DNA from: Clostridia bacterium
GTDB taxonomy: Bacteria; Bacillota; Clostridia; Oscillospirales; Acutalibacteraceae
Direction: 5' to 3'
Assembly: GCA_017503135.1 (NCBI GenBank)
Contig: JAFVTQ010000002.1
Location: forward strand, 1-64,000
DNA length: 64,000 nt
Under the pieces are notes generated by a model. It searched no databases, was not told the DNA's origin, and was given only the letters and a program-made list of their open reading frames with translations. The position numbers and the translations under genes were made by a program. This document shows positions 41,798-51,011 of the stretch, piece by piece. Numbering within the stretch: position 1 is the stretch's first letter; every line of letters begins with the position of its first letter.

Positions 41798-41804
41798 TTC
41801 GACA
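41798..41804 (-). promoter_or_regulatory. Spo0A box (0A box) upstream of spo0A
   Basis: Minus-strand TGTCGAA, the exact 0A-box heptamer, about 112 bases upstream of spo0A, on the sense strand. Position suits autoregulation, but the heptamer also occurs by chance elsewhere in the window. Confidence 0.45.
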
Positions 41805-42058
41805 TATAACGAAAGAAATCGAAGGTAATCTAAAATGATGGAATTAAATAAATTCCTGCAAATTTGAGGCAAAAAAACACAAAAATATACAGTCAAAAAC
41901 AAACTATACTGTTTTCTCTTGGTCTTTTTTTAACATTGATTTCAACTTTGATATTGTTGAAAACTCTGTTGAAAATGTTTAAAACTTTGATATTTCAAGG
42001 GTTTCATTTACAAAATATTGGTATTTTTGTAAAGGATTTTGCTTTACAGAACAAATGA
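41805..42058. other. AT-rich intergenic stretch, no gene seen
   Basis: Between the spo0A control region and the MacB-like gene. It has a small inverted repeat GGAATT/AATTCC (41839-41855) and an ACTTTGATATT motif occurring twice (near 41946 and 41984). One short hydrophobic reading frame on the plus strand has no ribosome site and I do not call it. Confidence 0.4.
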
Positions 42059-42069
42059 ACAATAAAAAA

Positions 42070-42099
42070 ACAGTGTATATACAAATGCATATACACTGT
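42070..42099 (-). terminator. Terminator of the MacA/MacB-like pair
   Basis: 11-bp stem ACAGTGTATAT/ATATACACTGT with an 8-nt loop, then seven T residues on the minus strand; 29 bases past the stop at 42129. Confidence 0.9.
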
Positions 42100-42128
42100 A
42101 AATTTTGAAGGATAAATTGCAATTTTAG

Positions 42129-43376
42129 TTAATCTCGGCGAAGCGCTTCGATTGGTGGCATTTTTGCAGCTCTTCTTGCGGGATAAACACCGAAGATTAT
42201 ACCGATTGCAGACGAGAAACCAACTGCAAGTGCTATTGTTGATGGCTCAACTGTCAACGGCACTGCCATAATATATGACACAAATGCTGCCAAGGCAACA
42301 CCCAACAATAAACCTATTGTACCACCTATCAGACAAAGGATAATTGATTCTGTTAAAAATTGAAACATAATTGTTCCGGTTTTAGCTCCTAACGCTTTTC
42401 TGATACCAATTTCACGGGTACGCTCTGTGATGGATACCAACATAATATTCATAACACCGATACCACCAACAACAAGCGAAATTGCACTAACTGCTGCGAT
42501 AAAGATAGTGAACACATTGATAACTGTGTCAAGCAAGTCAATATATGTTGCCATATTTGTAACTGTGTAACAATCCTTATCAAAATTATCGTGAAGTGAA
42601 CGGATATAGTTAATTGCTGCAGTGCCGATACCATCCAACTGACTTTCATCAACAGCAGTAATGTTGATTACATCATATCTTCCCTGATTAGTACCATTTA
42701 TTGTAGATACAACAGGAGCAGGCATAATGACCATGCAACTCATCATCTGCATTCCGCCCATTGACGCTGTCATCTGCTCCATCATATCTTCGGTATCCAT
42801 ATTCATACCTGCCATAATATCAACAACGCCAACAATTTTTATTGAGAATGTCAAATCGTTTGATGTGCAATAAACATACTCACCAACAACGTCTTTGCGT
42901 CCAAAAGCCTGTAACGCGCTTCCGACGTCAATAACACCTACATTTTTTGCCTCGTCATATTCTTCTTGAGTAAAAAATCTACCGTATATACAAGGTGTTT
43001 GCATAAGGCTTTGCATATCAGTATTACCACCTATGCCCATTAAAAAGCCTTTTTGGTCGTTGGCAGTCATTCCACACATTGCCATACTTTGCATTGATGC
43101 ATATTGAACACCGTCAAGTTTTTTAATTGCCTCTATATCAGCATCTGTGAAATAGTCATCATCACTTGCAGTTTTGCTGTTAACTGTTAAAGATATTGCA
43201 CTGTTACCCATATCACGAATCATACCGACAATATAATCACGGCCACCGTTACCAACAGTAACGATAGAAATAACAGAAGCAACACCAATTATAATGCCCA
43301 ACATTGTAAGCAATGAACGCAACAGATTCGTTTTGATGCTGAAAACGGCAATTCTTATGTTTTCTTTAATATTCAA
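42129..43376 (-). CDS. MacB-type ABC transporter permease (FtsX domain)
   Basis: 415 residues, begun by TTG at 43376 with GAGGGG five bases upstream. Architecture: one N-terminal helix (NLLRSLLTMLGIIIGVASVI, about 19-38), an external MacB core domain of about 220 residues rich in Met (repeated TASMGGMQMMSCMV stretches), then three helices in the FtsX domain, with VGGIGVMNIMLVSITERTREIGIRKALGA and the terminal YPARRAAKMPPIEALRRD. This is a MacB/YknZ-type permease. These act with an ATPase that normally lies between adaptor and permease genes; here there are only 14 bp between them. Confidence 0.92.
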   Translation of the reverse strand: MNIKENIRIAVFSIKTNLLRSLLTMLGIIIGVASVISIVTVGNGGRDYIVGMIRDMGNSAISLTVNSKTASDDDYFTDADIEAIKKLDGVQYASMQSMAMCGMTANDQKGFLMGIGGNTDMQSLMQTPCIYGRFFTQEEYDEAKNVGVIDVGSALQAFGRKDVVGEYVYCTSNDLTFSIKIVGVVDIMAGMNMDTEDMMEQMTASMGGMQMMSCMVIMPAPVVSTINGTNQGRYDVINITAVDESQLDGIGTAAINYIRSLHDNFDKDCYTVTNMATYIDLLDTVINVFTIFIAAVSAISLVVGGIGVMNIMLVSITERTREIGIRKALGAKTGTIMFQFLTESIILCLIGGTIGLLLGVALAAFVSYIMAVPLTVEPSTIALAVGFSSAIGIIFGVYPARRAAKMPPIEALRRD

Positions 43377-43390
43377 AGTTTACCCCTCAC

Positions 43391-44965
43391 TTATGAAGTT
43401 TTCTCTTTGACTTTTACGCCGTCTTCCATTTTTGGGTCAGGACTCTTGAGTATAATTTCATTTTCTTGGAGTCCGTCAATAATCTGATAACTTGTGTCAT
43501 CAAGAGTGCCCTTTGTTATTTCGCGTCTTACTGCTACGCTCTCTTCAGCATCAAATACAAATACACTATATTTTCCGTTTTCATATAATACACATTCAAC
43601 TGGTACTTTGAGTACATTTTCAACTGTTGCAAGTTTAATCTTGATGTCAACATCAAATCCGATAACGATTTTTTCATCAGGATTTTTGATTTTAACTTTA
43701 ACAACTGCGCCACTTGCCCCTGTGCCTGTGCCCATAAGAGAGCCAATATTTAATCCATCTGACTCAACCGCAGTTGCACCAACATAGACAACTTCGCCTT
43801 CATACTGAGTATCAAGGCTTATAACTGTTGCTTCCATACCAACTTTAATTTTAAGAAGGTCTGACTTGCCAACTGTTACAGAAACAATCATATCGTCATA
43901 GCTCTCAAGTGTGATACCTGTGCCTGTTGGTGCACTACTTGCACCACCCATCAATGAACTGAGCATATTAGTTGTGTTTGCATCAATTCCTGATGAGCCC
44001 AACAAAGCTGAAAGGTCAAGTGATGATGAATTTGTTGCCACAGGCACAAACTTTTCACCAGCTTTGACATTAACAACAGTAACAATACCGTCATTTTCAG
44101 CATACCAGCCATTTTTCATATCGTCATAAATATTTTTGATATTCTTATATGTGATTTCTTTTGTATCTGCAACCTTTTTAAGTGCTTCAACCATTGAATC
44201 GCTTTCAGTTGTGCTTACAACTGCGTTTTCTGCTTGTAATGATGAAAGTTCAGAATTAAGCTGTGCTAATTCAAGGTTTTTCTGCATTAATTCTTCTGAT
44301 TTTGAGTTGTCAGTTGAAACTACTGGAACTTTTGTGCCTGATGCAGAAGCGATAAATGAATCAATTTCTTCTTGTGTTGCACCATTCTGTGACATTTGCA
44401 TTGCAATAGCATCAATCTGCTCTTGTGGGATACCTGCCATTTCTGTAACAGGCTCATTATTCTCAATCTCTTTTTCAAGCTGTGCTATTTCATTTTTCTT
44501 TGCAGTAATTTCAGCATTCTTCTTATCGATTTCACTTGCCAATTCAACCTTGCGTTTTGAATTGCTATCCGCTGACTGCTTTGCATCATTATAATCTTTC
44601 AATGCTTTTTCATAATCTTTTTTAGCGCTGTCAAGATACTGTGTAGCACCTGAAACATTGAATGTTGCAAGTTTGTCACCTTTATTAACTTTATCGCCCA
44701 CATTCACAAGCACTTCTTCAACTGTTACACCTTCAATAGCTGTAAAGTTTTCAGTAACACCTGATTCAACCTTACCCACAACATCGAGTGAGTCAACGAT
44801 TGTGCCATAAGCCACTTTTGTCATTTCATATTCTGCTGGTGGCTCTGGTTTAAAGTTTGAATAAAGAACATAAGACACCAAAAGCACCATAAACACAATG
44901 AATGCAATGATGCCTATTTTTGCTTTCATACTTTTTTTCTTGAAATTTTTAAGCAAAGAAATCAC
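43391..44965 (-). CDS. MacA/YknX-type efflux adaptor protein
   Basis: 524 residues, begun by GTG at 44965. One N-terminal membrane anchor (about 16-37) is followed by a split biotinyl-lipoyl domain (VEEVLVNVGDKVNKGDKLATF and NDGIVTVVNVKAGEKFVPV), a long helical hairpin in between (about residues 120-255, with heptad-like K/E/A-rich sequence IDKKNAEITAKKNEIAQLEKEIE), and a C-terminal beta-barrel with membrane-proximal domain. It should join a MacB-type permease to move a substrate outward, as YknX does. Promoter at 44990-45018. Confidence 0.9.
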   Translation of the reverse strand: MISLLKNFKKKSMKAKIGIIAFIVFMVLLVSYVLYSNFKPEPPAEYEMTKVAYGTIVDSLDVVGKVESGVTENFTAIEGVTVEEVLVNVGDKVNKGDKLATFNVSGATQYLDSAKKDYEKALKDYNDAKQSADSNSKRKVELASEIDKKNAEITAKKNEIAQLEKEIENNEPVTEMAGIPQEQIDAIAMQMSQNGATQEEIDSFIASASGTKVPVVSTDNSKSEELMQKNLELAQLNSELSSLQAENAVVSTTESDSMVEALKKVADTKEITYKNIKNIYDDMKNGWYAENDGIVTVVNVKAGEKFVPVATNSSSLDLSALLGSSGIDANTTNMLSSLMGGASSAPTGTGITLESYDDMIVSVTVGKSDLLKIKVGMEATVISLDTQYEGEVVYVGATAVESDGLNIGSLMGTGTGASGAVVKVKIKNPDEKIVIGFDVDIKIKLATVENVLKVPVECVLYENGKYSVFVFDAEESVAVRREITKGTLDDTSYQIIDGLQENEIILKSPDPKMEDGVKVKEKTS

Positions 44966-44989
44966 ACTTTCCTATTTTAATATAAAGAT

Positions 44990-45018
44990 ATTTTACTACA
45001 AATTACTAAAAATTCCAA
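44990..45018 (-). promoter_or_regulatory. Promoter of the MacA/MacB-like pair
   Basis: Minus-strand TTGGAA (45013-45018), 17-bp spacer, TAAAAT (44990-44995), 25 bases before the start. Confidence 0.55.
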
Positions 45019-45084
45019 TATATTATTTGTAAAAAAATTGTAAACTTGCATTTATTTTCCACATATATTTATCAGGTGATAAAA

Positions 45085-45567
45085 ATGTTCAAAAAAATGT
45101 TGTTAATAGTTATTTCTATTTCGCTCAGTCTTCTATGTGGTTGTTCAAAAGAGAGCAAATTCGGATTAGAGCAATTCACAAGCAGAATGAATACTCAATT
45201 TGATTATAGTCTAAATACCGCTGACTTTATTCTTCATATTGATGAAAATGAGAATAATAATTTATTCTGCGAAATTGAGTCTTCTCTTATTACCCTTTCA
45301 TTAGATAATAACAATGATATAAAGGGAATTTCTTTGCTTGCAACTGACTCACAGGATATCCCAAATACTATTAATTTCTTTTGCAATATGTGCTGTGTTT
45401 TTACTGGTAATGATTATGATGCGCAAAAGTCAATATTTGACAGTTGTCAGATTAACACAGATACAATAAAATATGCCGACAGTAACAATGTGATTACCGT
45501 CGGCAAATATAAATATACAGTTGTTTGTAACGAGTATTCGATTACACTTTTCTGTGATAGAGTTTAA
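45085..45567 (+). CDS. Hypothetical lipoprotein
   Basis: 160 residues from the ATG at 45085 (AGGTGAT seven bases upstream; the longer frame from 45046 has none). The signal MFKKMLLIVISISLSLLCGC ends in a lipobox (LLCGC), so it should be lipid-anchored outside the cell. The mature part is acidic with no recognisable domain. The gene abuts the stop of cysS without any gap and contains, near its 3' end, what looks like the cysS terminator on the other strand. Function unknown. Confidence 0.78.
   Translation: MFKKMLLIVISISLSLLCGCSKESKFGLEQFTSRMNTQFDYSLNTADFILHIDENENNNLFCEIESSLITLSLDNNNDIKGISLLATDSQDIPNTINFFCNMCCVFTGNDYDAQKSIFDSCQINTDTIKYADSNNVITVGKYKYTVVCNEYSITLFCDRV
45474..45505 (-). terminator. 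Probable cysS terminator inside the opposing lipoprotein gene
   Basis: 12-bp arms TGCCGACAGTAA/TTACCGTCGGCA, one G-U pair on the minus strand, 8-nt loop, followed there by ATATTTTATTG. It lies 63 bases past the cysS stop and within codons of the convergent lipoprotein gene. Confidence 0.6.
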
Positions 45568-46968
45568 TTATTCTCTGTGCCACTTTACACCCTGTGGTGT
45601 ATCTTCAAGAACGATACCTTGTGCTTTGAGCTCGTCACGGATTCTGTCTGCCTCTGCCCAGTTTCTGTCTTTACGAGCCTGAGTTCTTGCTTCAATAAGT
45701 TTTTCGATTTCGTCATCAAGGCTTTCTGTCTTTCTGTTATAAACAAGACCTAACACACCTGTGAGCTCGTCAAAGAGAGTTGTTGCAAGTTCTACAAGTT
45801 CTTTATTAGGAGCATCTGTAATAACAGTTGTATTTATGTCCTTAACAAGCTCGAAAATTGCTGTGATAGCATCTGCTGTGTTAAGGTCATCATCCATTGC
45901 AGTAATAAACTGGTCTTTGCGAGAAAGAAGCTTTGCTTTGATTTCGTCTGCATTTTCTGGAAGAGTATCCACTGCATTCTTCATTGCAAAATCAAGACTC
46001 TCACGGCAATTATAAAGGCGAACAAGTGATGCTTTGCATTGCTCGATAATATCAACGCTATAGTTAATTGGGCTTCTGTAGTGTGAAGAAATAAGGAAAT
46101 AACGAATTGGCTCATAGCCATATTCATTAGCAACATCACGAACTGTAAAGAAATTGCCAAGTGATTTTGACATCTTAACATTGTCAACACTGATGAATCC
46201 GTTATGCATCCAATAATTTGCAAAAGGAACACCATTGCAGCACTCACTTTGTGCAATTTCATTTTCGTGGTGTGGGAATACAAGGTCCTGACCGCCACAG
46301 TGAATATCAATAGTTTCGCCAAGGTATCTTCTTACCATTGCTGAACATTCAATATGCCAACCTGGTCTGCCGTGTCCCCAAGGAGATTCCCAATATGGCT
46401 CACCTGGTTTTGCGCTCTTCCAGAGAGCAAAGTCCATAGGCTCGCGTTTTACTTCTTCAACATTAATTCTTGCACCTGCTTCAAGGTCTTCAAGTGGTTG
46501 ATGAGAAAGTTTGCCATATTCGTCGAACTTTTTAGGGCTGAAATAAACGTCACCGTTATCTACTGCATAAGCATAGCCTTTTTCAATAAGAGTGCTTACG
46601 ATATTGATAATTTCGTCAATATTTTCAGTTGCTTTTGGGTGTACTGTTGCTTCACGCACATTCATACCCTTTGCATCAACCCAAAATTCTTCAATATATT
46701 TTTCTGAAACAGTTTTATAATCTGTTCCTTCTTCATTTGCACGACGAATGATTTTGTCGTCAATATCAGTAAAGTTCTGAACGAAATTCACTTTATAACC
46801 ACGATATTCCATATATCTTCTGAATGTATCGAACACACAGAGCGGACGAGCATTACCGATATGGATAAAGTTATATACTGTTGGGCCACAAGCATAAACT
46901 TTTAATTCATTTGGAACAAGTGTTTTGAGTTCTTCTTTTCTTCTTGTGAGAGTGTTAAAAATTTTCAT
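45568..46968 (-). CDS. cysS: Cysteinyl-tRNA synthetase
   Basis: 466 residues from the ATG at 46968 (AAAGGTGAG upstream). Class I synthetase charging tRNA-Cys: zinc site [16 protein letters not shown] (C plus the HIGH motif HIGN), [21 protein letters not shown] (further zinc ligands) and KMSKSLGN (KMSKS loop) are all present, and the C-terminal DALR-like helical domain is intact. It follows cysE by a single base (TAATATG), so both share the T-box-controlled transcript: cysteine synthesis and charging rise together when tRNA-Cys is uncharged. Confidence 0.97.
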   Translation of the reverse strand: MKIFNTLTRRKEELKTLVPNELKVYACGPTVYNFIHIGNARPLCVFDTFRRYMEYRGYKVNFVQNFTDIDDKIIRRANEEGTDYKTVSEKYIEEFWVDAKGMNVREATVHPKATENIDEIINIVSTLIEKGYAYAVDNGDVYFSPKKFDEYGKLSHQPLEDLEAGARINVEEVKREPMDFALWKSAKPGEPYWESPWGHGRPGWHIECSAMVRRYLGETIDIHCGGQDLVFPHHENEIAQSECCNGVPFANYWMHNGFISVDNVKMSKSLGNFFTVRDVANEYGYEPIRYFLISSHYRSPINYSVDIIEQCKASLVRLYNCRESLDFAMKNAVDTLPENADEIKAKLLSRKDQFITAMDDDLNTADAITAIFELVKDINTTVITDAPNKELVELATTLFDELTGVLGLVYNRKTESLDDEIEKLIEARTQARKDRNWAEADRIRDELKAQGIVLEDTPQGVKWHRE

Positions 46969-46969
46969 A

Positions 46970-47620
46970 TTACTCACCTTTTTCTTCCTTTTCTTTATAT
47001 TTAGCAAGTTCTTTTTCTAACTTATCAATTTTTGCATTAAGTCTGCAGAATTCCTGTGAAACAGGGTCAGGGATATGCACTTGGTCAAGATTATCAACAC
47101 GTTTGCCATTTCTCTTGATGACACGAGCCGGTACACCAACAGCAGTTGAGTTTTCAGGAATTTCATCAAGCACAACTGCACCAGACGCAATATTTGAATT
47201 GTCGCCAACCTTTAATGGCCCCAAAACCTTTGCGCCTGAACCAATCATAACACCATTGCCTATTGTTGGGTGACGTTTGCCTGTATCTTTACCTGTACCA
47301 CCCAAGGTAACGCCCTGATAAATTGTAACATCATCACCGATTTCAGCAGTTTCACCAATCACAACCCCTGTGCCGTGGTCAATGAAAAATCTTCTGCCGA
47401 TTGTAGCACCCGGGTGAATTTCAATATTAGTCTTTTTTACAGCGTGTTGAGATATTGCACGAGCAATAAATCTCATTTTATGACGAAAAAACCAGTTTGC
47501 AACTCGATACATTCTTATGGCTTTAAGCCCCGGATATAAGAAAAGAATTTCAAGAATGCCAGTTGCAGCCGGGTCACGCTCTTTGACTGTCTGAATATCT
47601 TCAATTAGTCTTGTAAGCAA
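46970..47620 (-). CDS. cysE: Serine O-acetyltransferase
   Basis: CysE makes O-acetylserine from serine and acetyl-CoA, the first step of cysteine synthesis. I place the start at a TTG (47620) with GGAGG seven bases upstream, giving MLTRLIEDIQTVKERDPAA and 216 residues. A longer in-frame reading exists, but its first codons are the T-box terminator region and cannot be coding. The left-handed beta-helix repeats (IEIHPGATIGRRFFIDHGTGVVIGETAEIGDDVTIYQGV) hold the catalytic histidine (DHGTG); C-terminal VGVPARVIKR. One unit with cysS. Confidence 0.95.
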   Translation of the reverse strand: MLTRLIEDIQTVKERDPAATGILEILFLYPGLKAIRMYRVANWFFRHKMRFIARAISQHAVKKTNIEIHPGATIGRRFFIDHGTGVVIGETAEIGDDVTIYQGVTLGGTGKDTGKRHPTIGNGVMIGSGAKVLGPLKVGDNSNIASGAVVLDEIPENSTAVGVPARVIKRNGKRVDNLDQVHIPDPVSQEFCRLNAKIDKLEKELAKYKEKEEKGE

Positions 47621-47649
47621 ATATATTCCTCCAAATAAAAATACAAAAT

Positions 47650-47876
47650 AAAAAACGCCTTCATCTGCAAAAACACAGACGAAGGCGAATAATCGCGGTT
47701 CCACTTCGATTTATAACTCAAATACTTTAACGCAGCTAACGGATGTGTATTTCCCCACATCGACTCACGAATGCACTTCACAAGAGCTTTTTAATATGGG
47801 CTTTCAGCCGGTGACCCATAATCTCTGATAAAAACACTATTGCTACTCTTTTCGGTCATAGTCTTTATAAATATTA
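47650..47876 (-). promoter_or_regulatory. Cysteine T-box riboswitch ahead of cysE-cysS
   Basis: The transcript contains the T-box core AGTGGAACCGCG (minus strand, 47694-47705), the Stem I part GGTCACCGGCTGAAAG and a likely specifier loop GAAGTGCATTC with TGC, the Cys codon, followed by A. A terminator hairpin (47656-47687) ends the leader. Uncharged tRNA-Cys should bind and prevent termination. Both target genes belong to cysteine metabolism, which agrees with the specifier. Confidence 0.9.
47656..47687 (-). terminator. T-box-controlled terminator
   Basis: Stem CGCCTTC/GAAGGCG, extended by TCTG/CAGA beyond a bulge, then TTTTTTATTTT on the minus strand. It competes with the antiterminator formed around TGGAACCGCG. 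Confidence 0.9.
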
Positions 47877-47882
47877 TATGGA

Positions 47883-47911
47883 ATTATATCACAAAGATTT
47901 ACAAAATGCAA
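47883..47911 (-). promoter_or_regulatory. Promoter of the T-box/cysE-cysS transcript
   Basis: Minus-strand TTGCAT (47906-47911), 17-bp spacer, TATAAT (47883-47888), 15 bases past the rimO stop. Start of the RNA near 47876. Confidence 0.8.
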
Positions 47912-47925
47912 GATTTTATAAAAAC

Positions 47926-49251
47926 TTATACAACTTCTCCTGTCAATTCACCGTCAATAACATTCATAACTTCAACTTCAATAATGTCACCGTCGTCAAG
48001 CTCATATCCACAAGTGAAATAAATGAGTGTATCAATTTCAGGAGCATCCATTGTTGTTCTGCCGTAATATGAGTCAGAATATGCATCATAGCCCTCAACA
48101 ATTGTTGGGAAAATTTTACCAACAAGGCTTTCGTTAAGCTCGTCAAGAATTACATTTTGTCTTTCGTTGATAATATCGGCACGGTCAGCACGGATTTCAT
48201 AATCCATCATACCGTCAAGTTTTGCGGCAGGTGTACCCTCTTCTTCTGAATAAGCAAAGCAACCCATTCTCTCGAAACGCATTTCTTCAATAAATTCACA
48301 AAGCTCGTTGAATTCTTCTTCAGTTTCACCCGGAAAACCTGCAATGAATGTTGTTCGAATTGTAACGCCATCTATTTTTTCACGAATTTTATTGAGAAGT
48401 GCTGTGAGAGATTCACGGTCACCGTGACGATTCATTCTTTTAAGCACGTTTTTATTGCAATGCTGTAATGGGATATCCATATATTTAACGATTTTTTCGT
48501 TGTTTGCGATTTCGTCGATGAGAGCATCGTCAATTCTTTCAGGATAGAGATATAAAAGTCTAATCCACTCTATGCCATCAACCATTGAGAGCGCTTTGAG
48601 AAGTGGTACAAGTGCGTTTTTGCCATATAAATCTTCGCCGTAGCGAGTTGTATCCTGAGCCACAACAACTAACTCTTTAACACCCTTTTCGGCTAAATCC
48701 TTTGCTTCGGCAATAATGCTTTCACTTGGTCTGCTTCTGAATGGTCCACGAATTGACGGAATTGCACAATATGTGCAATGATTTGAGCAACCCTCGGCGA
48801 TTTTAAGATATGCAGAATAATGTGGAGTTGTGAGTACACGGTCGCCTTCGATTTTAAGATTTTCTTTTGGTGGAAAACTCTCTGCTTTTTCGCCGTTAAG
48901 CATTTTATGGCAAATTTCGCAGATATCTTCGTTTGCACCAATACCGATTACACCATCAACTTCTGGAATTTCTTCAAAAATTTGACCTTGATAACGTTCT
49001 GCAAGACAACCTGTATCCAACACTTTGATTTCAGGATAATCTTCTTTATATGAAATCATATCAAGAATATTTTCGATTGACTCTTTTTTTGCATCTTCAA
49101 TGAATCCACAAGTGTTGACAATAATCAAATCTGCTTCAAGCGGGTCACTGACAATGTCGAATCCACCCTTTTGAAGCTTTGAAAGCATTATTTCAGCGTC
49201 AACCTGATTTTTGGGACATCCAAGGGATATCATACCGATTTTTTTAGTCAT
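47926..49251 (-). CDS. rimO: Ribosomal protein S12 methylthiotransferase RimO
   Basis: Radical-SAM enzyme that adds a methylthio group to an Asp of ribosomal protein S12, whose gene is also in this window. 441 residues from the ATG at 49251. N-terminal MTTase domain: MISLGCPKNQVDAE and NTCGFIEDAKKES; radical-SAM cluster CSNHCTYCAIP (C-x3-C-x2-C); C-terminal TRAM domain with DAPEIDTLIYF. It overlaps the recX stop by 8 bp and is followed directly by the T-box transcript promoter. Confidence 0.95.
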   Translation of the reverse strand: MTKKIGMISLGCPKNQVDAEIMLSKLQKGGFDIVSDPLEADLIIVNTCGFIEDAKKESIENILDMISYKEDYPEIKVLDTGCLAERYQGQIFEEIPEVDGVIGIGANEDICEICHKMLNGEKAESFPPKENLKIEGDRVLTTPHYSAYLKIAEGCSNHCTYCAIPSIRGPFRSRPSESIIAEAKDLAEKGVKELVVVAQDTTRYGEDLYGKNALVPLLKALSMVDGIEWIRLLYLYPERIDDALIDEIANNEKIVKYMDIPLQHCNKNVLKRMNRHGDRESLTALLNKIREKIDGVTIRTTFIAGFPGETEEEFNELCEFIEEMRFERMGCFAYSEEEGTPAAKLDGMMDYEIRADRADIINERQNVILDELNESLVGKIFPTIVEGYDAYSDSYYGRTTMDAPEIDTLIYFTCGYELDDGDIIEVEVMNVIDGELTGEVV

Positions 49252-49870
49252 AAAAATCTTCTCCGTCAAATTCAGAAATAGTGTTAAGAGCACTTTTAAT
49301 ATCAGAATAAGAATAGCCTAGTCGCAAAAGCGCATCAACTGTTCTTTTTTTGCCCTTTTCGTCGCTTAATTTGTTTATATATTTTTTCTTAACTAATATT
49401 ATAATACTTTTTTGTGGGTCATTGTCAAGACTATCTACAGTATTTTCCACTATTTCTCTGTCTATACCACGAAATGCTAATTCTTGTTTGATGCGTTTTA
49501 TGCTATAACTTTTTCTTTCTAACAAATCGTTTGCGAGAATTCTTGCATATTCTTCGTCATTTAAAAGACCTAATTCAATAAGTCGTTCACAAGCTTTTTG
49601 GCTTGCTTCTTTTTCGTGACCTTTTTCGCAGAGTTTTTTGATTAACTCTTTTGTGCCGAATGGACGGCGAGAGAGAAAATCAAGACCTTTGTTATAAGCA
49701 CGACGAAAACTGACCGAGTCAAGCAACTCAGTCAGTTCTTCTTCATTTATTTCTTTTAAGTTTCTGTATTTTTCTGAATACCAATAATCACTATCAACTG
49801 TTGCGCGATATTCTTCGTCAACATAGATGTGAATTTTATTGGCTTTGCCTTGTTTTACAGATAGTTTCAT
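49244..49870 (-). CDS. recX: Recombination regulator RecX
   Basis: 208 residues, mainly helical: three-helix repeats such as YARILANDLLERKSYSIKRIKQELAFRGIDREIVENTV and RRPFGTKELIKKLCEKGHEKE are characteristic of RecX, which binds the RecA filament and modulates it. Its ATG overlaps the recA stop (TAATG), so its level is tied to RecA translation, and its end overlaps rimO. The first 60 residues are the less conserved N-terminal domain. Confidence 0.9.
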   Translation of the reverse strand: MKLSVKQGKANKIHIYVDEEYRATVDSDYWYSEKYRNLKEINEEELTELLDSVSFRRAYNKGLDFLSRRPFGTKELIKKLCEKGHEKEASQKACERLIELGLLNDEEYARILANDLLERKSYSIKRIKQELAFRGIDREIVENTVDSLDNDPQKSIIILVKKKYINKLSDEKGKKRTVDALLRLGYSYSDIKSALNTISEFDGEDFYD

Positions 49871-50970
49871 TATTCGTCATCATCCACAGCAATATCAAGA
49901 GTTGCACGAGCTGCTGCTTTAGTTGTTGGCACTTTTACAAGTTCAGGTTGTGCGATTGGTGCATTTGTTTTTCTTGTGTTTACAACTTCTTGCATTTTTA
50001 CGCGGATTTTTTCTTCAATTTCGTTTGCAAGTTCAGGTTGTTGTTTAAAGAGAATTTTAACATTCTCTCTACCCTGACCAAGACGCTCTTCACCATAATA
50101 GAACCAAGCGCCACTCTTTTTGAGAATATCGAATTTAACACCAAGGTCAACGATTTCACCAATCTTTGAAATGCCTTCGCCATACATAATATCAAATTCT
50201 GCTTCTTTGAATGGTGGAGCAACCTTATTTTTAACAATCTTTGCTCTTGTTCTTGAACCGATAAATTCATTACCAGCACCTTTAAGCTGTTCAACACGGC
50301 GAACATCAATTCTGATTGATGCATAGAATTTAAGAGCACGACCACCTGTTGTAACCTCTGGGTTGCCATAAACAACGCCAACCTTTTCACGAAGCTGGTT
50401 AATGAAGATTACAACTGTGTTTGATTTATTGATTACACCAGCAAGCTTACGAAGAGCCTGTGACATAAGACGAGCATGAAGACCAACATGGCTGTCGCCC
50501 ATATCCCCTTCGATTTCTGCACGAGGAACAAGTGCTGCAACAGAGTCAACGATAATTACATCAAGAGCGCCTGAACGAGCAAGTGCTTCTGCAATTTCAA
50601 GAGCCTGTTCACCATTATCAGGTTGTGAAACAAGAAGTGAATTAACATCAACGCCAAGGTTCTGTGCATATTCAGGGTCGAGAGCGTGTTCAGCATCGAT
50701 GAATGCTGCTTCGCCACCCATTTTTTGCGCTTCTGCAACAACCTGCAAAGCGAGAGTAGTTTTACCTGAAGATTCTGGACCATAGATTTCAACGATTCTG
50801 CCACGTGGCAAACCGCCGATACCGGTTGCTGTGTCAAGTGAGATTGAGCCAGTTGGGATTGCTTCGATATTCAACGCACCACTTTCGCCCAAACGCATAA
50901 CAGCGCCTTTGCCATAATTCTTCTCTATTTGTAATAAAGCAGTTTCAAGAGCTTTTTTCTTATCAGCCAT
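49870..50970 (-). CDS. recA: Recombinase RecA
   Basis: 366 residues. Walker A GPESSGKT (about 66-73), Walker [13 protein letters not shown] (about 140-151), L1 [40 protein letters not shown] including L2 (about 195-215) and the C-terminal domain with acidic end (DIAVDDDE). It catalyses strand exchange and promotes LexA cleavage in the SOS response. A DinR-type box lies in its promoter, and recX follows. The sequence looks fully functional. Confidence 0.98.
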   Translation of the reverse strand: MADKKKALETALLQIEKNYGKGAVMRLGESGALNIEAIPTGSISLDTATGIGGLPRGRIVEIYGPESSGKTTLALQVVAEAQKMGGEAAFIDAEHALDPEYAQNLGVDVNSLLVSQPDNGEQALEIAEALARSGALDVIIVDSVAALVPRAEIEGDMGDSHVGLHARLMSQALRKLAGVINKSNTVVIFINQLREKVGVVYGNPEVTTGGRALKFYASIRIDVRRVEQLKGAGNEFIGSRTRAKIVKNKVAPPFKEAEFDIMYGEGISKIGEIVDLGVKFDILKKSGAWFYYGEERLGQGRENVKILFKQQPELANEIEEKIRVKMQEVVNTRKTNAPIAQPELVKVPTTKAAARATLDIAVDDDE

Positions 50971-50988
50971 ATTTTTGTTCCTCTCAAT

Positions 50989-51002
50989 CGTACAAATGTT
51001 CG
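50989..51002 (-). promoter_or_regulatory. LexA (DinR-type) box at recA
   Basis: Minus-strand CGAACATTTGTACG matches the Gram-positive LexA consensus CGAACnnnnGTTCG except for one base. It lies just downstream of the -10. Confidence 0.8.
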
Positions 51003-51011
51003 TTTGATAGT

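Noticed and set aside
41830-41858. Sigma-H promoter for spo0A
   Set aside because: An AGGAATTT -35-like element is present, but no GAAT at the right distance.
41864-42058. Short hydrophobic reading frame on the plus strand near spo0A
   Set aside because: No ribosome site, no promoter, Phe/Leu/Lys-rich translation of AT-rich DNA.
47621-47704. Longer CysE with about 28 more N-terminal residues
   Set aside because: Those codons are the T-box terminator and antiterminator region; the TTG at 47620 has a GGAGG site at the right distance.
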